From Streptomyces sp. NBC_00582 (GTDB lineage Bacteria > Actinomycetota > Actinomycetes > Streptomycetales > Streptomycetaceae): a stretch of DNA of 64,000 bases. Below the pieces are notes generated by a model. That model worked only from the letters and a program-made list of their open reading frames with translations. It was not told the origin of the DNA and did not search any database. Both the position numbers and the translations under genes were made by a program. Shown here in pieces: positions 57,239 through 64,000 of this stretch (the first letter of the stretch is position 1; every line of letters starts with the position of its first letter). The stretch spans positions 4,030,001 through 4,094,000 of the forward strand of contig NZ_CP107772.1 in the NCBI RefSeq assembly GCF_036345155.1, in the 5' to 3' direction.

Positions 57239-57856
57239 TCAAAGCCAGCCCTTCTCCCTTGCTATCCGTACCGCTTCCGCCCTGTTCCTCGCCGCCAGTT
57301 TCTGGATCGCCGTCGAGAGGTAGTTGCGGACCGTTCCCTGGGACAGGTGGAGTTCCGCGGCCAGTTCGGCGTTCGTCGAGCCGTCGGCCGCCGCGCGGAG
57401 GATCTCCCTCTCACGGTCGGTCAGGGGGTTGGCGCCCTCCGCGAGGGCCGCTGCCGCGAGGGTGGGGTCGATGACCCGCTCCCCGGCCAGTACCTTCCGT
57501 ACCGCCTGGGCGAGTTGGGCCGCCGGGGCGTCCTTCACCAGGAAGGCGTCCGCGCCCGCCTCCATGGCGCTGCGGAGGTAGCCGGGGCGGCCGAAGGTCG
57601 TGAGGACGACCAGTTTCAGGCGCGGCAACTCCTGGTGGAGCCGGGCGGCCGCCTCGATACCGGTGCAGCCGGGCATCTCGATGTCGAGGAGGGCCACGTC
57701 GATGTCGTGGGCGCGGGCGGCCGCGAGGACCTCGTCGCCGCGGGCCACCTGCGCGACCACCTCGATGTCGTCCTCCAGGCCGAGGAGGGCCGCCAGCGCC
57801 TCGCGGACCATCGACTGGTCCTCCGCGAGGAGGACCTTGATCGTGCCGTCACTCAT
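57239..57856 (-). CDS. NarL/LuxR-type response regulator (DesR-like)
   Basis: A 205-residue regulator. The receiver domain has the acidic pocket AEDQ, phospho-acceptor Asp58 in LLDIEMPG and Lys in FLVKDAP. The C-terminal LuxR helix-turn-helix has LTDREREILRAAADGSTNAELAAEL. Its start overlaps the sensor kinase stop (ATGA). It is the last gene of an ABC-transporter/two-component operon, so it most likely controls that transporter, perhaps through the palindrome at 60782-60813. Confidence 0.93.
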   Translation of the reverse strand: MSDGTIKVLLAEDQSMVREALAALLGLEDDIEVVAQVARGDEVLAAARAHDIDVALLDIEMPGCTGIEAAARLHQELPRLKLVVLTTFGRPGYLRSAMEAGADAFLVKDAPAAQLAQAVRKVLAGERVIDPTLAAAALAEGANPLTDREREILRAAADGSTNAELAAELHLSQGTVRNYLSTAIQKLAARNRAEAVRIAREKGWL

Positions 57857-59052
57857 GGGCGGGATCCTACGTCCGCGGCGGTGCCCGCCGGGACGCGGGC
57901 GGTCAGTCGGAAGCCGTGCTTGGCCCGGCCCGCCTCCAGGGTGCCGCCCGCCTTCTCCAGGCGTTCGGTGAGGCCGGTGAGGCCGTTGCCGGGGCCCTTG
58001 CCGGAGCCTCCTGAGCCGTTGTCCTCGACGGAGAGTTCGAGGCGGGGGCCGTCGAGGGTCTGGCGGCGGACGACGTCCACCGTGCAGCGGGTGGCGCCGC
58101 TGTGCCGCACGACGTTGGTGACCGCCTCGCGCAGGGCCCAGGCGAGGGCGGCCTCGCTCTCCTCGGGGACTCCGTCGAGGTCGGGTTCGGCGGGGGTCGC
58201 GGCGGTGATGCCGGCCGCCGTCAGCGCGACCTGGGTGCCCGCGAGTTCGGCGGCGAGGCGGGGGCGCCGGTAGCCGGTGACGGCCTCGCGGACGTCCACC
58301 AGCGCCTGGCGGCTGACCTGTTCGATGTCGGCGACCTGCTGGGCCGCCTTCTCGGGGTGGTCGGGGAGCATCCGGCCGGCCAGCTCGCTCTTCAGGGTGA
58401 TCAGGGAGAGGGAGTGGCCGAGCAGGTCGTGCAGATCGCGGGCCAGGCGCAACCGTTCCTCGTTGGCGGCCAGTTGGGCGACGGTGGCACGGGCCTTGCG
58501 CAACTCGACGGTGGTACGGACCAGTTGACTCACGCCGGTCATCGCGAAGCCGATGAGCAGAACGAGGACGAGGAGGTTGGCGGCCTCCTCCACGTCGGTG
58601 CGCAGACCGACGAGCATGAGCAACGCGCCCGTGCCGGGGATCGCCCAGAACGCCATCCGCAGCGGGAGGGCGATTCCGCCGGCGACGGAGACGTAGCAGA
58701 ACAGGCCCAGCCAGGCGGAGCCGAGGGTGAGGGACATGACGACGGCGAGCACCGCCATCGCGCCGATGAGGCCGTGCACGAGCTTCGGCGGGTAGGGCGT
58801 CGCGCCCATGTCGCGGAAGAGGAGCGAGAGGTAGACGGCCACGAACACCGCCAGGCCCGTCCAGCCGGCGACCGTGCCGGCGGTGGTGTGGTGGCCGGAG
58901 AGCAGGTCGTGGACCGGTGAGCTCAGGAACACCAGCCAGACGCCGATCCACAGCACCTTGCGGCGCCACAGCTCACGTCGGGTGCGGGCCGCCTGGCCCA
59001 GCAGGATCGACGGTCCCCGGCGGGATTCCTCCGACAGCAGGTCGTCCGTCAT
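57853..59052 (-). CDS. DesK-type sensor histidine kinase
   Basis: A 399-residue membrane kinase. About six transmembrane helices (residues 30-165) are followed by a HisKA_3 domain with phospho-His in LARDLHDLLGHSLSLITLK (about 205). The ATPase has ALREAVTNVVRHSGA (N box) and DNGSGG (G box). DesK relatives sense membrane fluidity or cell-envelope-active agents. ATG 59052 has GAAGG ten bases upstream; a GTG at 59061 overlapping the permease stop is the alternative. Confidence 0.92.
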   Translation of the reverse strand: MTDDLLSEESRRGPSILLGQAARTRRELWRRKVLWIGVWLVFLSSPVHDLLSGHHTTAGTVAGWTGLAVFVAVYLSLLFRDMGATPYPPKLVHGLIGAMAVLAVVMSLTLGSAWLGLFCYVSVAGGIALPLRMAFWAIPGTGALLMLVGLRTDVEEAANLLVLVLLIGFAMTGVSQLVRTTVELRKARATVAQLAANEERLRLARDLHDLLGHSLSLITLKSELAGRMLPDHPEKAAQQVADIEQVSRQALVDVREAVTGYRRPRLAAELAGTQVALTAAGITAATPAEPDLDGVPEESEAALAWALREAVTNVVRHSGATRCTVDVVRRQTLDGPRLELSVEDNGSGGSGKGPGNGLTGLTERLEKAGGTLEAGRAKHGFRLTARVPAGTAADVGSRP

Positions 59053-59057
59053 GGCGC

Positions 59058-59798
59058 TCACGCCTTCAGCGTGTCCTTTCGGTACAGCCAGGCCGCGCCG
59101 CCCGTGAACAGGGCGAAGAAGACGGCCAGGAGGGCGATGTCCTTGGCGTGCGGGGCCTGACTCTGTTCGATCGCCTGCCCAAGGGCAGCGTACGCGTGCG
59201 TGGGCACCCACTTGGCCATGTCCTGCAGCCACTGCGGGAAGGTCGTCGTCGGCATCCACAGTCCGCCGAGGATCGACAGCCCGAAGTAGGTGATCATCGT
59301 GATGGGGCGGACCGCGTCCCCGCTCGCGAGATAGCCGATCGCGACGCCGAGGGCGGCGAAGACGAGGCTGCCGGCCCAGATCGAGCCCGTGAGGGCCAGC
59401 CACTGCCAGGCGTCCAGCCGTACGCCCTTCACGGCGGCGGCGACGGCGAAGACGACGACGATCGACGGGAGGCTCACGACGGCGGCGCTCGCGGTCTTCG
59501 CCAGGACGTATCCGCGGCCCGGGAGCGTGGTCAGGCGGAGCTGGCGCACCCAGCCGCTCTCGCGTTCCTTGGCGATGCGTTCGCTGTTGCCCATGAGGAC
59601 GGCCGTGAGGGCGCCGAAGGAGGCCATCGAGACCATCATGTACGTCGGGAGGGTCAGGCCGGTGCCGTCGACCTTGCCGGTGGCGTCGGCGCTGCCCGCG
59701 ATCAGCAGGAACAGCACCGAGGGGTAGATCACCGAGAAGAACAGGAACTTGCGGTTGCGCAGGGCGCGGGCGAGTTCGAGCCGGATCAGGCTGTTCAC
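59058..59798 (-). CDS. ABC-2 type transporter permease
   Basis: A 246-residue permease with six predicted transmembrane helices. It starts NSLIRLELARALRNRKFLFFSVIYP and has IAKERESGWVRQLRLT, the amphipathic coupling helix of ABC-2 exporters, and LSILGGLWMPTTTFPQWLQ near helix 5. It pairs with the ATPase encoded upstream, its GTG start overlapping that stop by four bases. Lipid or lipopeptide export is common for such units. Confidence 0.93.
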   Translation of the reverse strand: MNSLIRLELARALRNRKFLFFSVIYPSVLFLLIAGSADATGKVDGTGLTLPTYMMVSMASFGALTAVLMGNSERIAKERESGWVRQLRLTTLPGRGYVLAKTASAAVVSLPSIVVVFAVAAAVKGVRLDAWQWLALTGSIWAGSLVFAALGVAIGYLASGDAVRPITMITYFGLSILGGLWMPTTTFPQWLQDMAKWVPTHAYAALGQAIEQSQAPHAKDIALLAVFFALFTGGAAWLYRKDTLKA

Positions 59799-60730
59799 TT
59801 GGTCTTCGCCTCCTCGGCGGCGGTGATGGCGACGAAGGCCTGCTCCAGACCGAGCCCGGCGACTTCGAGGTTGCGGGGGTAGACGCCGAGGCCGTAGAGC
59901 GCGTGGACGGTGGCGTCGGCGTCGGAGGACTGGATGCGGACCGTCTGCCCGGAGACGTCCAGGGCTGTCAGGAAGGGCAGGGCACGCAGTGCGGCCGCGT
60001 CGATCTCGCCCTCGAGGTCGAAGGAGACCCGGCGTGCGCCCGCCTTCGCCTTGATCTCGGCGGCGGTGCCGTCGGCGAGGAGCCGGCCCCGGTGCAGGAC
60101 GAGGACCCGGTCGGCGATGGCGTCGGCCTCTTCCAGGTAGTGCGTGGCGAACAGGACGGTCCGCCCCTGGTCGGCCTGCTCGCGCATGGTGGCCCAGAAG
60201 CCCTGGCGGGTGGTGACGTCCATGCCGGTGGTGGGTTCGTCCAGGACGATCAGGTCGCTGTCGCCGGCCGTGGCGAGGGCGAAGCGGACCCGCTGGGCCT
60301 GGCCGCCGGAGAGCTTGTTGACCTTGCGGGAGGCGATCTGGGCGATGCCGGCGCGGGCGAGCACGTCGGAGGCCCGGTAGGGCTTGGGGTGCAGGGCGCA
60401 GGCGAGGCCGACCAGTTCGGCGACGGTGACCTCGTCCATCAGGCCGCCGCTCTGCAGCATGGCCCCGACCCGCCCGGCGACGATCGCCTCGCGCGGGCTG
60501 GTGCCGAAGACGCTGACCCTGCCGCCGTCGGCCTGCTTGAGGCCGAGCAGCAGGTCGAGGGTGGTGGACTTGCCGGCCCCGTTGGGCCCGAGGAGCGCGA
60601 CGGTCTCCCCCGGGTGCAGCTCCAGGGTCAGTCCGTCCACGGCGCGTACGTCACCGTAGGCCTTGCTCACACGGTCGAAGCCGACCACGGGTGCCGGCGT
60701 CGGCCCGGGGGCCGCTGTCTTCGTCGTCAT
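59795..60730 (-). CDS. ABC transporter ATP-binding protein
   Basis: A 311-residue ATPase with Walker A GPNGAGKST, Q-loop MLQSGG, signature LSGGQAQR, Walker B LIVLDEPT and switch His in FATHYLEEAD. A C-terminal accessory region follows (ARRVSFDLEGEIDAA), as in drug/lipopeptide exporters of the DrrA/CcmA type. ATG 60730 lacks a strong Shine-Dalgarno. It leads the transporter-kinase-regulator operon, and a long palindrome lies 52 bases upstream of its start. Confidence 0.94.
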   Translation of the reverse strand: MTTKTAAPGPTPAPVVGFDRVSKAYGDVRAVDGLTLELHPGETVALLGPNGAGKSTTLDLLLGLKQADGGRVSVFGTSPREAIVAGRVGAMLQSGGLMDEVTVAELVGLACALHPKPYRASDVLARAGIAQIASRKVNKLSGGQAQRVRFALATAGDSDLIVLDEPTTGMDVTTRQGFWATMREQADQGRTVLFATHYLEEADAIADRVLVLHRGRLLADGTAAEIKAKAGARRVSFDLEGEIDAAALRALPFLTALDVSGQTVRIQSSDADATVHALYGLGVYPRNLEVAGLGLEQAFVAITAAEEAKTK

Positions 60731-60781
60731 ACCGACGATCGTGGCCCGAGGGGGTCGGTCGGGGGCAGTGCCGGGTGTCCT

Positions 60782-60813
60782 CAGTGCCGCATGACAGATG
60801 TCATGCGGCACTG
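60782..60813. promoter_or_regulatory. 32-bp palindrome upstream of the ABC/two-component operon
   Basis: Two perfect 15-base arms (CAGTGCCGCATGACA and its complement) flank the dinucleotide GA. The site is 52 bases before the ATPase start and nine bases after the preceding gene. The tiny centre and mixed base composition fit an operator for the DesR-like dimer better than a terminator. Confidence 0.6.
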
Positions 60814-60821
60814 GCGACGGG

Positions 60822-63335
60822 TCAGCTCGGGTCGGTGTCGATGACCGCGGTCCGGTCCGTGGTGCTCTTCAAGGCCGGACGCAGGGCGCCGATGACGTCC
60901 TGGACGGTGACGGCCGTCTTCTGGCCGGTGCCTCGGGTGATCAGGACGCCGTCGAAGGTGCCGCCGTACAGCTCCTTCAGCGCCTCCTGGTCGTAGGCCT
61001 CCACCAGCTTGCCGTTGACGGCCTTGACGCCGAGGAACTTCCACAGCGAGTTCTTCGGGCTGAACTCGATGCCCTTGCCCGTGCCCTTGACCTGGATCTT
61101 GACGTTGCCGGACATCGCCGGTTCGGCGAACTCCTTCATCATCCGGTCGACCTCGGCGTCGGTGATCGTCGGCTGCTTGGTGGTCGTGGGCACGCTGACC
61201 GACGTGGTCGCGCCGGTCTCCACCTGCTCGCGGTAGGCCTCTACGACCGTCGCCTCGGCCTTCGTCGCGTCGATGCCCTTGCCCGCCTTGCCGTAGACGG
61301 CGACGGCCTTGCCCGACTCGAACTTGATCGTGCCGTCGGTGGCCGAGCCGGAGCCGCCCGCCGCGCTCTGCAGCGCCGCCTGGAGCTTCTCCTCGTCGAC
61401 CGGCATCTCGGGCTCGATCACGCGGTGCTGCCCGAACAGCGAGCCGATCACGGAGACCGGGTTGTAGTCGCTCTTCGCCGCGTCGTCGACCGTGGCCTCG
61501 ATGTCGAACTGCAGGCCCGCCTGGTCCGGCTTGAGGCTGACGGTGTCGCCGTCGACGGACAGCTTCAGCGCCTGTGCGGCCCGCTTCTCGAAGGCGTCGT
61601 CGAGCTTGTTGACGGCCTCGTCACGGGTGCTGCCGCCGATGTCGACGCCGAGTACGGTGGTGCCCTTGGGCACGTCGGAGTGGTTCATCAGCAGCCCGGC
61701 GCCGTAGACGCCGACACCGCCGAGGACCAGGACCCCGCCGAGCAGGACCAGCTTGCTGCGGCCCTTCTTCTTTTTCTTCTTCGACCCGGACGCGTTCTGC
61801 GCGGACGCGGCGGCCGGCTTGGGCGCGGGCTTCGCTCCCGGTCCACCGCTCTGGGTGCCGCCGGGCGCGAAGGGCGCGGGCGTGCCCTGGCCGCCCTGGC
61901 CGCCGGCGGGCACGACCGGGATGCCGCTGGTGACGGTGTGCCCGGAGACGTTGTCGGCGGGACGGCCGTAGCCGCCCTGGCCCGGCTCGGGGGCGGGAAC
62001 CTGCGGGGTGAGGATCGCGGTGTCGTCGCTCAGACCGCCACCGGGGAGCCGTCCCGTGCCGGGGCCGGTTCCGGTGCCGGGGGCGGCGGTGCGAGGGCCA
62101 CCGGGGCCGTTGGCCCCACCCGGCCGACCGGGTCCGCCCGGTCCGGCGGGTCCGCCCGCTCCGCCCGGTCCTGCCGGTCCGCCGGGACGGCCGTAGCCGT
62201 TGGGGGCGCCGACGGCCGTGCCGGCCGCGCCCGGCGCCACCGGGGGCACCATCGGGCCGTCGCCGGTGACTGGGCCGCCGGTCGGGCCGGTGGGGCCCTG
62301 CGGGCCGCCGAGGCCGTGGGGGCCGGAAGGCCCCTCGGGGCCGTTGAAGTCGTGCCGGCCGCCCGGACCGGACGGGGCGTTGAAGTCGTGCGGGCTGCCG
62401 GGGCCGGGGGCCTGGCCGTTCGTCCCGGGGTAGCCCTGCTGATCGCCGTGGCCGTTGTCGGAGAAGTACGGCAGCTCGTCGCGGCGCGCCTCGGCACCGC
62501 CACCGCCCTGACCCTGGCCGACGCCCAGCCCCTGACCCGGGCCCTGGCCTTGTCCGGGCCGGGAGGTGCCGAGCGGGCCCGCGGCCAGCGCCTCGGTCAC
62601 GTCGAAGGATCCGGTGCCGCCGCCGTGCCCGGGAGCCACCGGACCGCCGGTCGCACCGGGGAGCCCGGCGCCGTTGGTGCCGCCCGGCCGGGAGCCGATC
62701 GGCGCGCTCATGGAGCCGACCACGCCACCGGGCCGCCCCGCACCGGGGCGCCCGGCACCGGGGCGCGCGCCACCGGCCGGAGCACCCGGCGCACCCGGCG
62801 CAGCGACACCGGAAGCACCCGCGGCGCCCGAAGTGCCGGATGCGCCCGCACCCGCGGCGGAACCGCCCGGAATGCCCGCCCCGTTGGTGGCCCCGCCGCC
62901 CTGACCGCCCTTGGCGGGCCCGGACTTGCGCGGGGCGAACCAGTCGCTCGCCTTCTCGTCGGCGGCGGGGGCGGGTTCGGCGGGCGCCTCGAAGGCGCCC
63001 GTGTCGGACGCGGAGGGACCGCTGGAGTTCTTGGCGCCCTTGGCACCCTTGGCGGGCCCCGGCTGCGCGTCGGCGCCGGTGTCGTCGCCCTCGGTGCCGG
63101 CGACGGGCTTGCGCACGACGACCGGCGGAATGGGCCGGGAACCGGGGATGTTGATCCGGATCCGGGTCGTCAGCGTGGTCTCGGTCTTGCGTTCCTCCGG
63201 CTGGGCGGCCGAACGGCCCGCGTCCGCACCGGCGTCGGACACCACGGGGATGCCGTACGGCGGCGTACCCGAGGGGTACGCGGCCCCGCCGCGCCCGTTG
63301 GGCCCGGAGGACGGACTGTCAGTTTCACGACTCAA
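60822..63335 (-). CDS. Large membrane protein with Gly/Pro-rich cytoplasmic tail and peptidoglycan-binding domains
   Basis: An 837-residue type II membrane protein. Residues 1-535 are disordered, with collagen-like Gly/Pro repeats (GPAGPGGAGGPAGPGGPG) and duplicated phrases such as PHDFNAPSGP/RHDFNGPEGP. A KKKKKK cluster and one transmembrane helix (about 545-570) follow. The outer part has two PG_binding_4-like modules (TTVLGVDIGGSTRDEAVNKL, then KAVAVYGKAGKGIDATKAEA), as in VanW/YoaR proteins, but lacks the VanW domain. It may tether wall and cytoplasmic partners; the function is unknown. It starts at ATG 63335. Confidence 0.82.
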   Translation of the reverse strand: MSRETDSPSSGPNGRGGAAYPSGTPPYGIPVVSDAGADAGRSAAQPEERKTETTLTTRIRINIPGSRPIPPVVVRKPVAGTEGDDTGADAQPGPAKGAKGAKNSSGPSASDTGAFEAPAEPAPAADEKASDWFAPRKSGPAKGGQGGGATNGAGIPGGSAAGAGASGTSGAAGASGVAAPGAPGAPAGGARPGAGRPGAGRPGGVVGSMSAPIGSRPGGTNGAGLPGATGGPVAPGHGGGTGSFDVTEALAAGPLGTSRPGQGQGPGQGLGVGQGQGGGGAEARRDELPYFSDNGHGDQQGYPGTNGQAPGPGSPHDFNAPSGPGGRHDFNGPEGPSGPHGLGGPQGPTGPTGGPVTGDGPMVPPVAPGAAGTAVGAPNGYGRPGGPAGPGGAGGPAGPGGPGRPGGANGPGGPRTAAPGTGTGPGTGRLPGGGLSDDTAILTPQVPAPEPGQGGYGRPADNVSGHTVTSGIPVVPAGGQGGQGTPAPFAPGGTQSGGPGAKPAPKPAAASAQNASGSKKKKKKGRSKLVLLGGVLVLGGVGVYGAGLLMNHSDVPKGTTVLGVDIGGSTRDEAVNKLDDAFEKRAAQALKLSVDGDTVSLKPDQAGLQFDIEATVDDAAKSDYNPVSVIGSLFGQHRVIEPEMPVDEEKLQAALQSAAGGSGSATDGTIKFESGKAVAVYGKAGKGIDATKAEATVVEAYREQVETGATTSVSVPTTTKQPTITDAEVDRMMKEFAEPAMSGNVKIQVKGTGKGIEFSPKNSLWKFLGVKAVNGKLVEAYDQEALKELYGGTFDGVLITRGTGQKTAVTVQDVIGALRPALKSTTDRTAVIDTDPS

Positions 63336-63489
63336 GGCAGGTTCTCCAGGTTGGCTCCGCCGCCCGCCACGACCTCACGGGCAGCTCGGCGGCGCGCACC
63401 ACCATACTGGCCACTTCTGGCGCGTATCCCATGACCGCCGCTGAAACCCGCACGGGACTCGCACGCCCGCGACCCACCGAAGTGGTACG

Positions 63490-63900
63490 TCACTTGCCAA
63501 GTCGGACGTCGGGGCGGTCCGGTTGCCGCCCCAGCCCAAGGGTGGCGCAGATCACAGCGAGAGCCATGCCTCCGAGCAGGAAGAGGTAGGAGCCGCCTCC
63601 CGCGCCGAACAGGAAGTCCCCTTCGGGGCGGCCCGCGGTGCACACGATGACGGCGACCATCCAGCCGGCGGCGGGCGCGACCGCTCCGGCACGGCTGTTC
63701 GCGGCCCGGGCGCCGCCGAGGAAGAGCCCCGCCGCGCCGGCGAGCGAGAGCAGCAGTCCGCCGGGGAACCAGCCGGCCTGCACGAGCGCACCGGCGAGGC
63801 CGGTGACCGCGCCGAGGACGAGGAGTCCGAGGTAGGCGGCGATCCGTCCGGCGGAGGGCCGCTGGAGGGGCTGGGCGAGCATCGAGCCGGGACCGGACAT
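63490..63900 (-). CDS. Small four-helix membrane protein (DUF6113-like)
   Basis: A 136-residue integral membrane protein with four predicted helices (about 20-40, 45-63, 75-90 and 100-118) and a polar C-terminus. I recognise it as a conserved actinomycete family that usually follows mshB; its function is unknown. Its ATG (63900) shares one base with the stop of the gene upstream (TGATG), so it is translationally coupled. Confidence 0.78.
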   Translation of the reverse strand: MSGPGSMLAQPLQRPSAGRIAAYLGLLVLGAVTGLAGALVQAGWFPGGLLLSLAGAAGLFLGGARAANSRAGAVAPAAGWMVAVIVCTAGRPEGDFLFGAGGGSYLFLLGGMALAVICATLGLGRQPDRPDVRLGK

Positions 63901-64000
63901 CAGACGGCCTCCTCGATACCGGCGAACAGGTCGCTCTCCCTGTTCTGCGTCGGCCCCCCTTGGGTCCCGCGCACCAACTCGTAGTACTCGGTGGTGAAGA
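63900..64000 (-). CDS. mshB: C-terminal 32 residues of a gene resembling MshB deacetylase (partial)
   Basis: Only the 3' end lies in the window. The visible residues start [10 protein letters not shown] and end [10 protein letters not shown], which match the C-terminus I remember for Streptomyces MshB, the N-acetyl-glucosaminyl-inositol deacetylase of mycothiol synthesis. The neighbourhood agrees, since mshB (Rv1170) lies close to fdxC (Rv1177) in mycobacteria. No catalytic residue is visible, so the assignment rests on tail sequence and context. Confidence 0.55.
   Translation of the reverse strand, partial: FTTEYYELVRGTQGGPTQNRESDLFAGIEEAV

Noticed and set aside
57239..60730. Antibiotic biosynthetic gene cluster around the ABC/two-component operon
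   Set aside because: No biosynthetic enzymes adjoin; the operon is a stand-alone transporter-regulator unit.

Overview
The window is a very GC-rich, gene-dense chromosomal segment from a Streptomyces or a close relative. The evidence is heavy third-position G/C, frequent GTG starts, 1-14 base overlaps between co-directional genes, GC-rich perfect-stem terminators, and gene families and short intergenic repeats typical of that genus. I recognised no tRNA, rRNA, CRISPR array, prophage or intact insertion sequence.

From memory of the Mycobacterium tuberculosis map, most of the window corresponds to two conserved actinobacterial neighbourhoods. The first (about 1-26900) runs in the order adnB-adnA (helicase-nucleases), an alkyltransferase-like protein, moeZ, a DUF3152 protein, TetR, DUF3107, a ferritin-like protein and a DEAD-box RNA helicase, resembling Rv3201c-Rv3211. 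It is interrupted by a lysylphosphatidylglycerol-synthase-type membrane protein, two tandem secreted TAP-like peptidases (8518-11768) and a tightly coupled five-gene block (13076-17984). That block encodes a PelF-like glycosyltransferase, a polytopic membrane protein, a 50-residue peptide, a sugar epimerase and a spherulin-4 (GH135-type) protein. I read it as a candidate exopolysaccharide locus; it is the most system-like accessory element here.

The middle (27000-36800) is a mixed housekeeping zone: hydrolase, NYN-domain protein, MarC, PHP phosphoesterase, MFS exporter, SUFU-like protein, CorA and a lipoprotein. The second conserved neighbourhood (36830-64000) resembles the Rv1170-Rv1239c region. 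It holds an MgtE-N/CBS protein with DUF1003, Mrp, tatB, htrA, an anti-sigma factor and a SigE-type ECF sigma factor with a divergent O-methyltransferase. It continues with DUF3117, an enoyl-CoA hydratase, tag, a DivIVA-like protein, folP2, a LOG family protein, dapE, dapC, the ferredoxin fdxA, a GNAT protein, a SirB1-like protein, an ABC-2 transporter with a DesKR-like two-component system, a large peptidoglycan-binding membrane protein, and finally the C-terminus of a gene resembling mshB.

Functionally the window joins double-strand-break repair and lesion sensing, sulfur transfer, envelope stress control (sigE-rseA-htrA-tatB), lysine/diaminopimelate synthesis (dapE, dapC) and Mg2+ handling (corA, MgtE-like). 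Non-coding features worth attention are a 173-bp TA-flanked palindromic MITE at 47601-47773, five copies of a dispersed GGGGCGCGGGG intergenic repeat, a 15-bp-arm palindrome before the ABC/two-component operon, a 509-bp corA leader with nested short reading frames, an ECF-type promoter before sigE, and several unusual starts (CTG for the DEAD-box helicase, possibly ATT for the methyltransferase).
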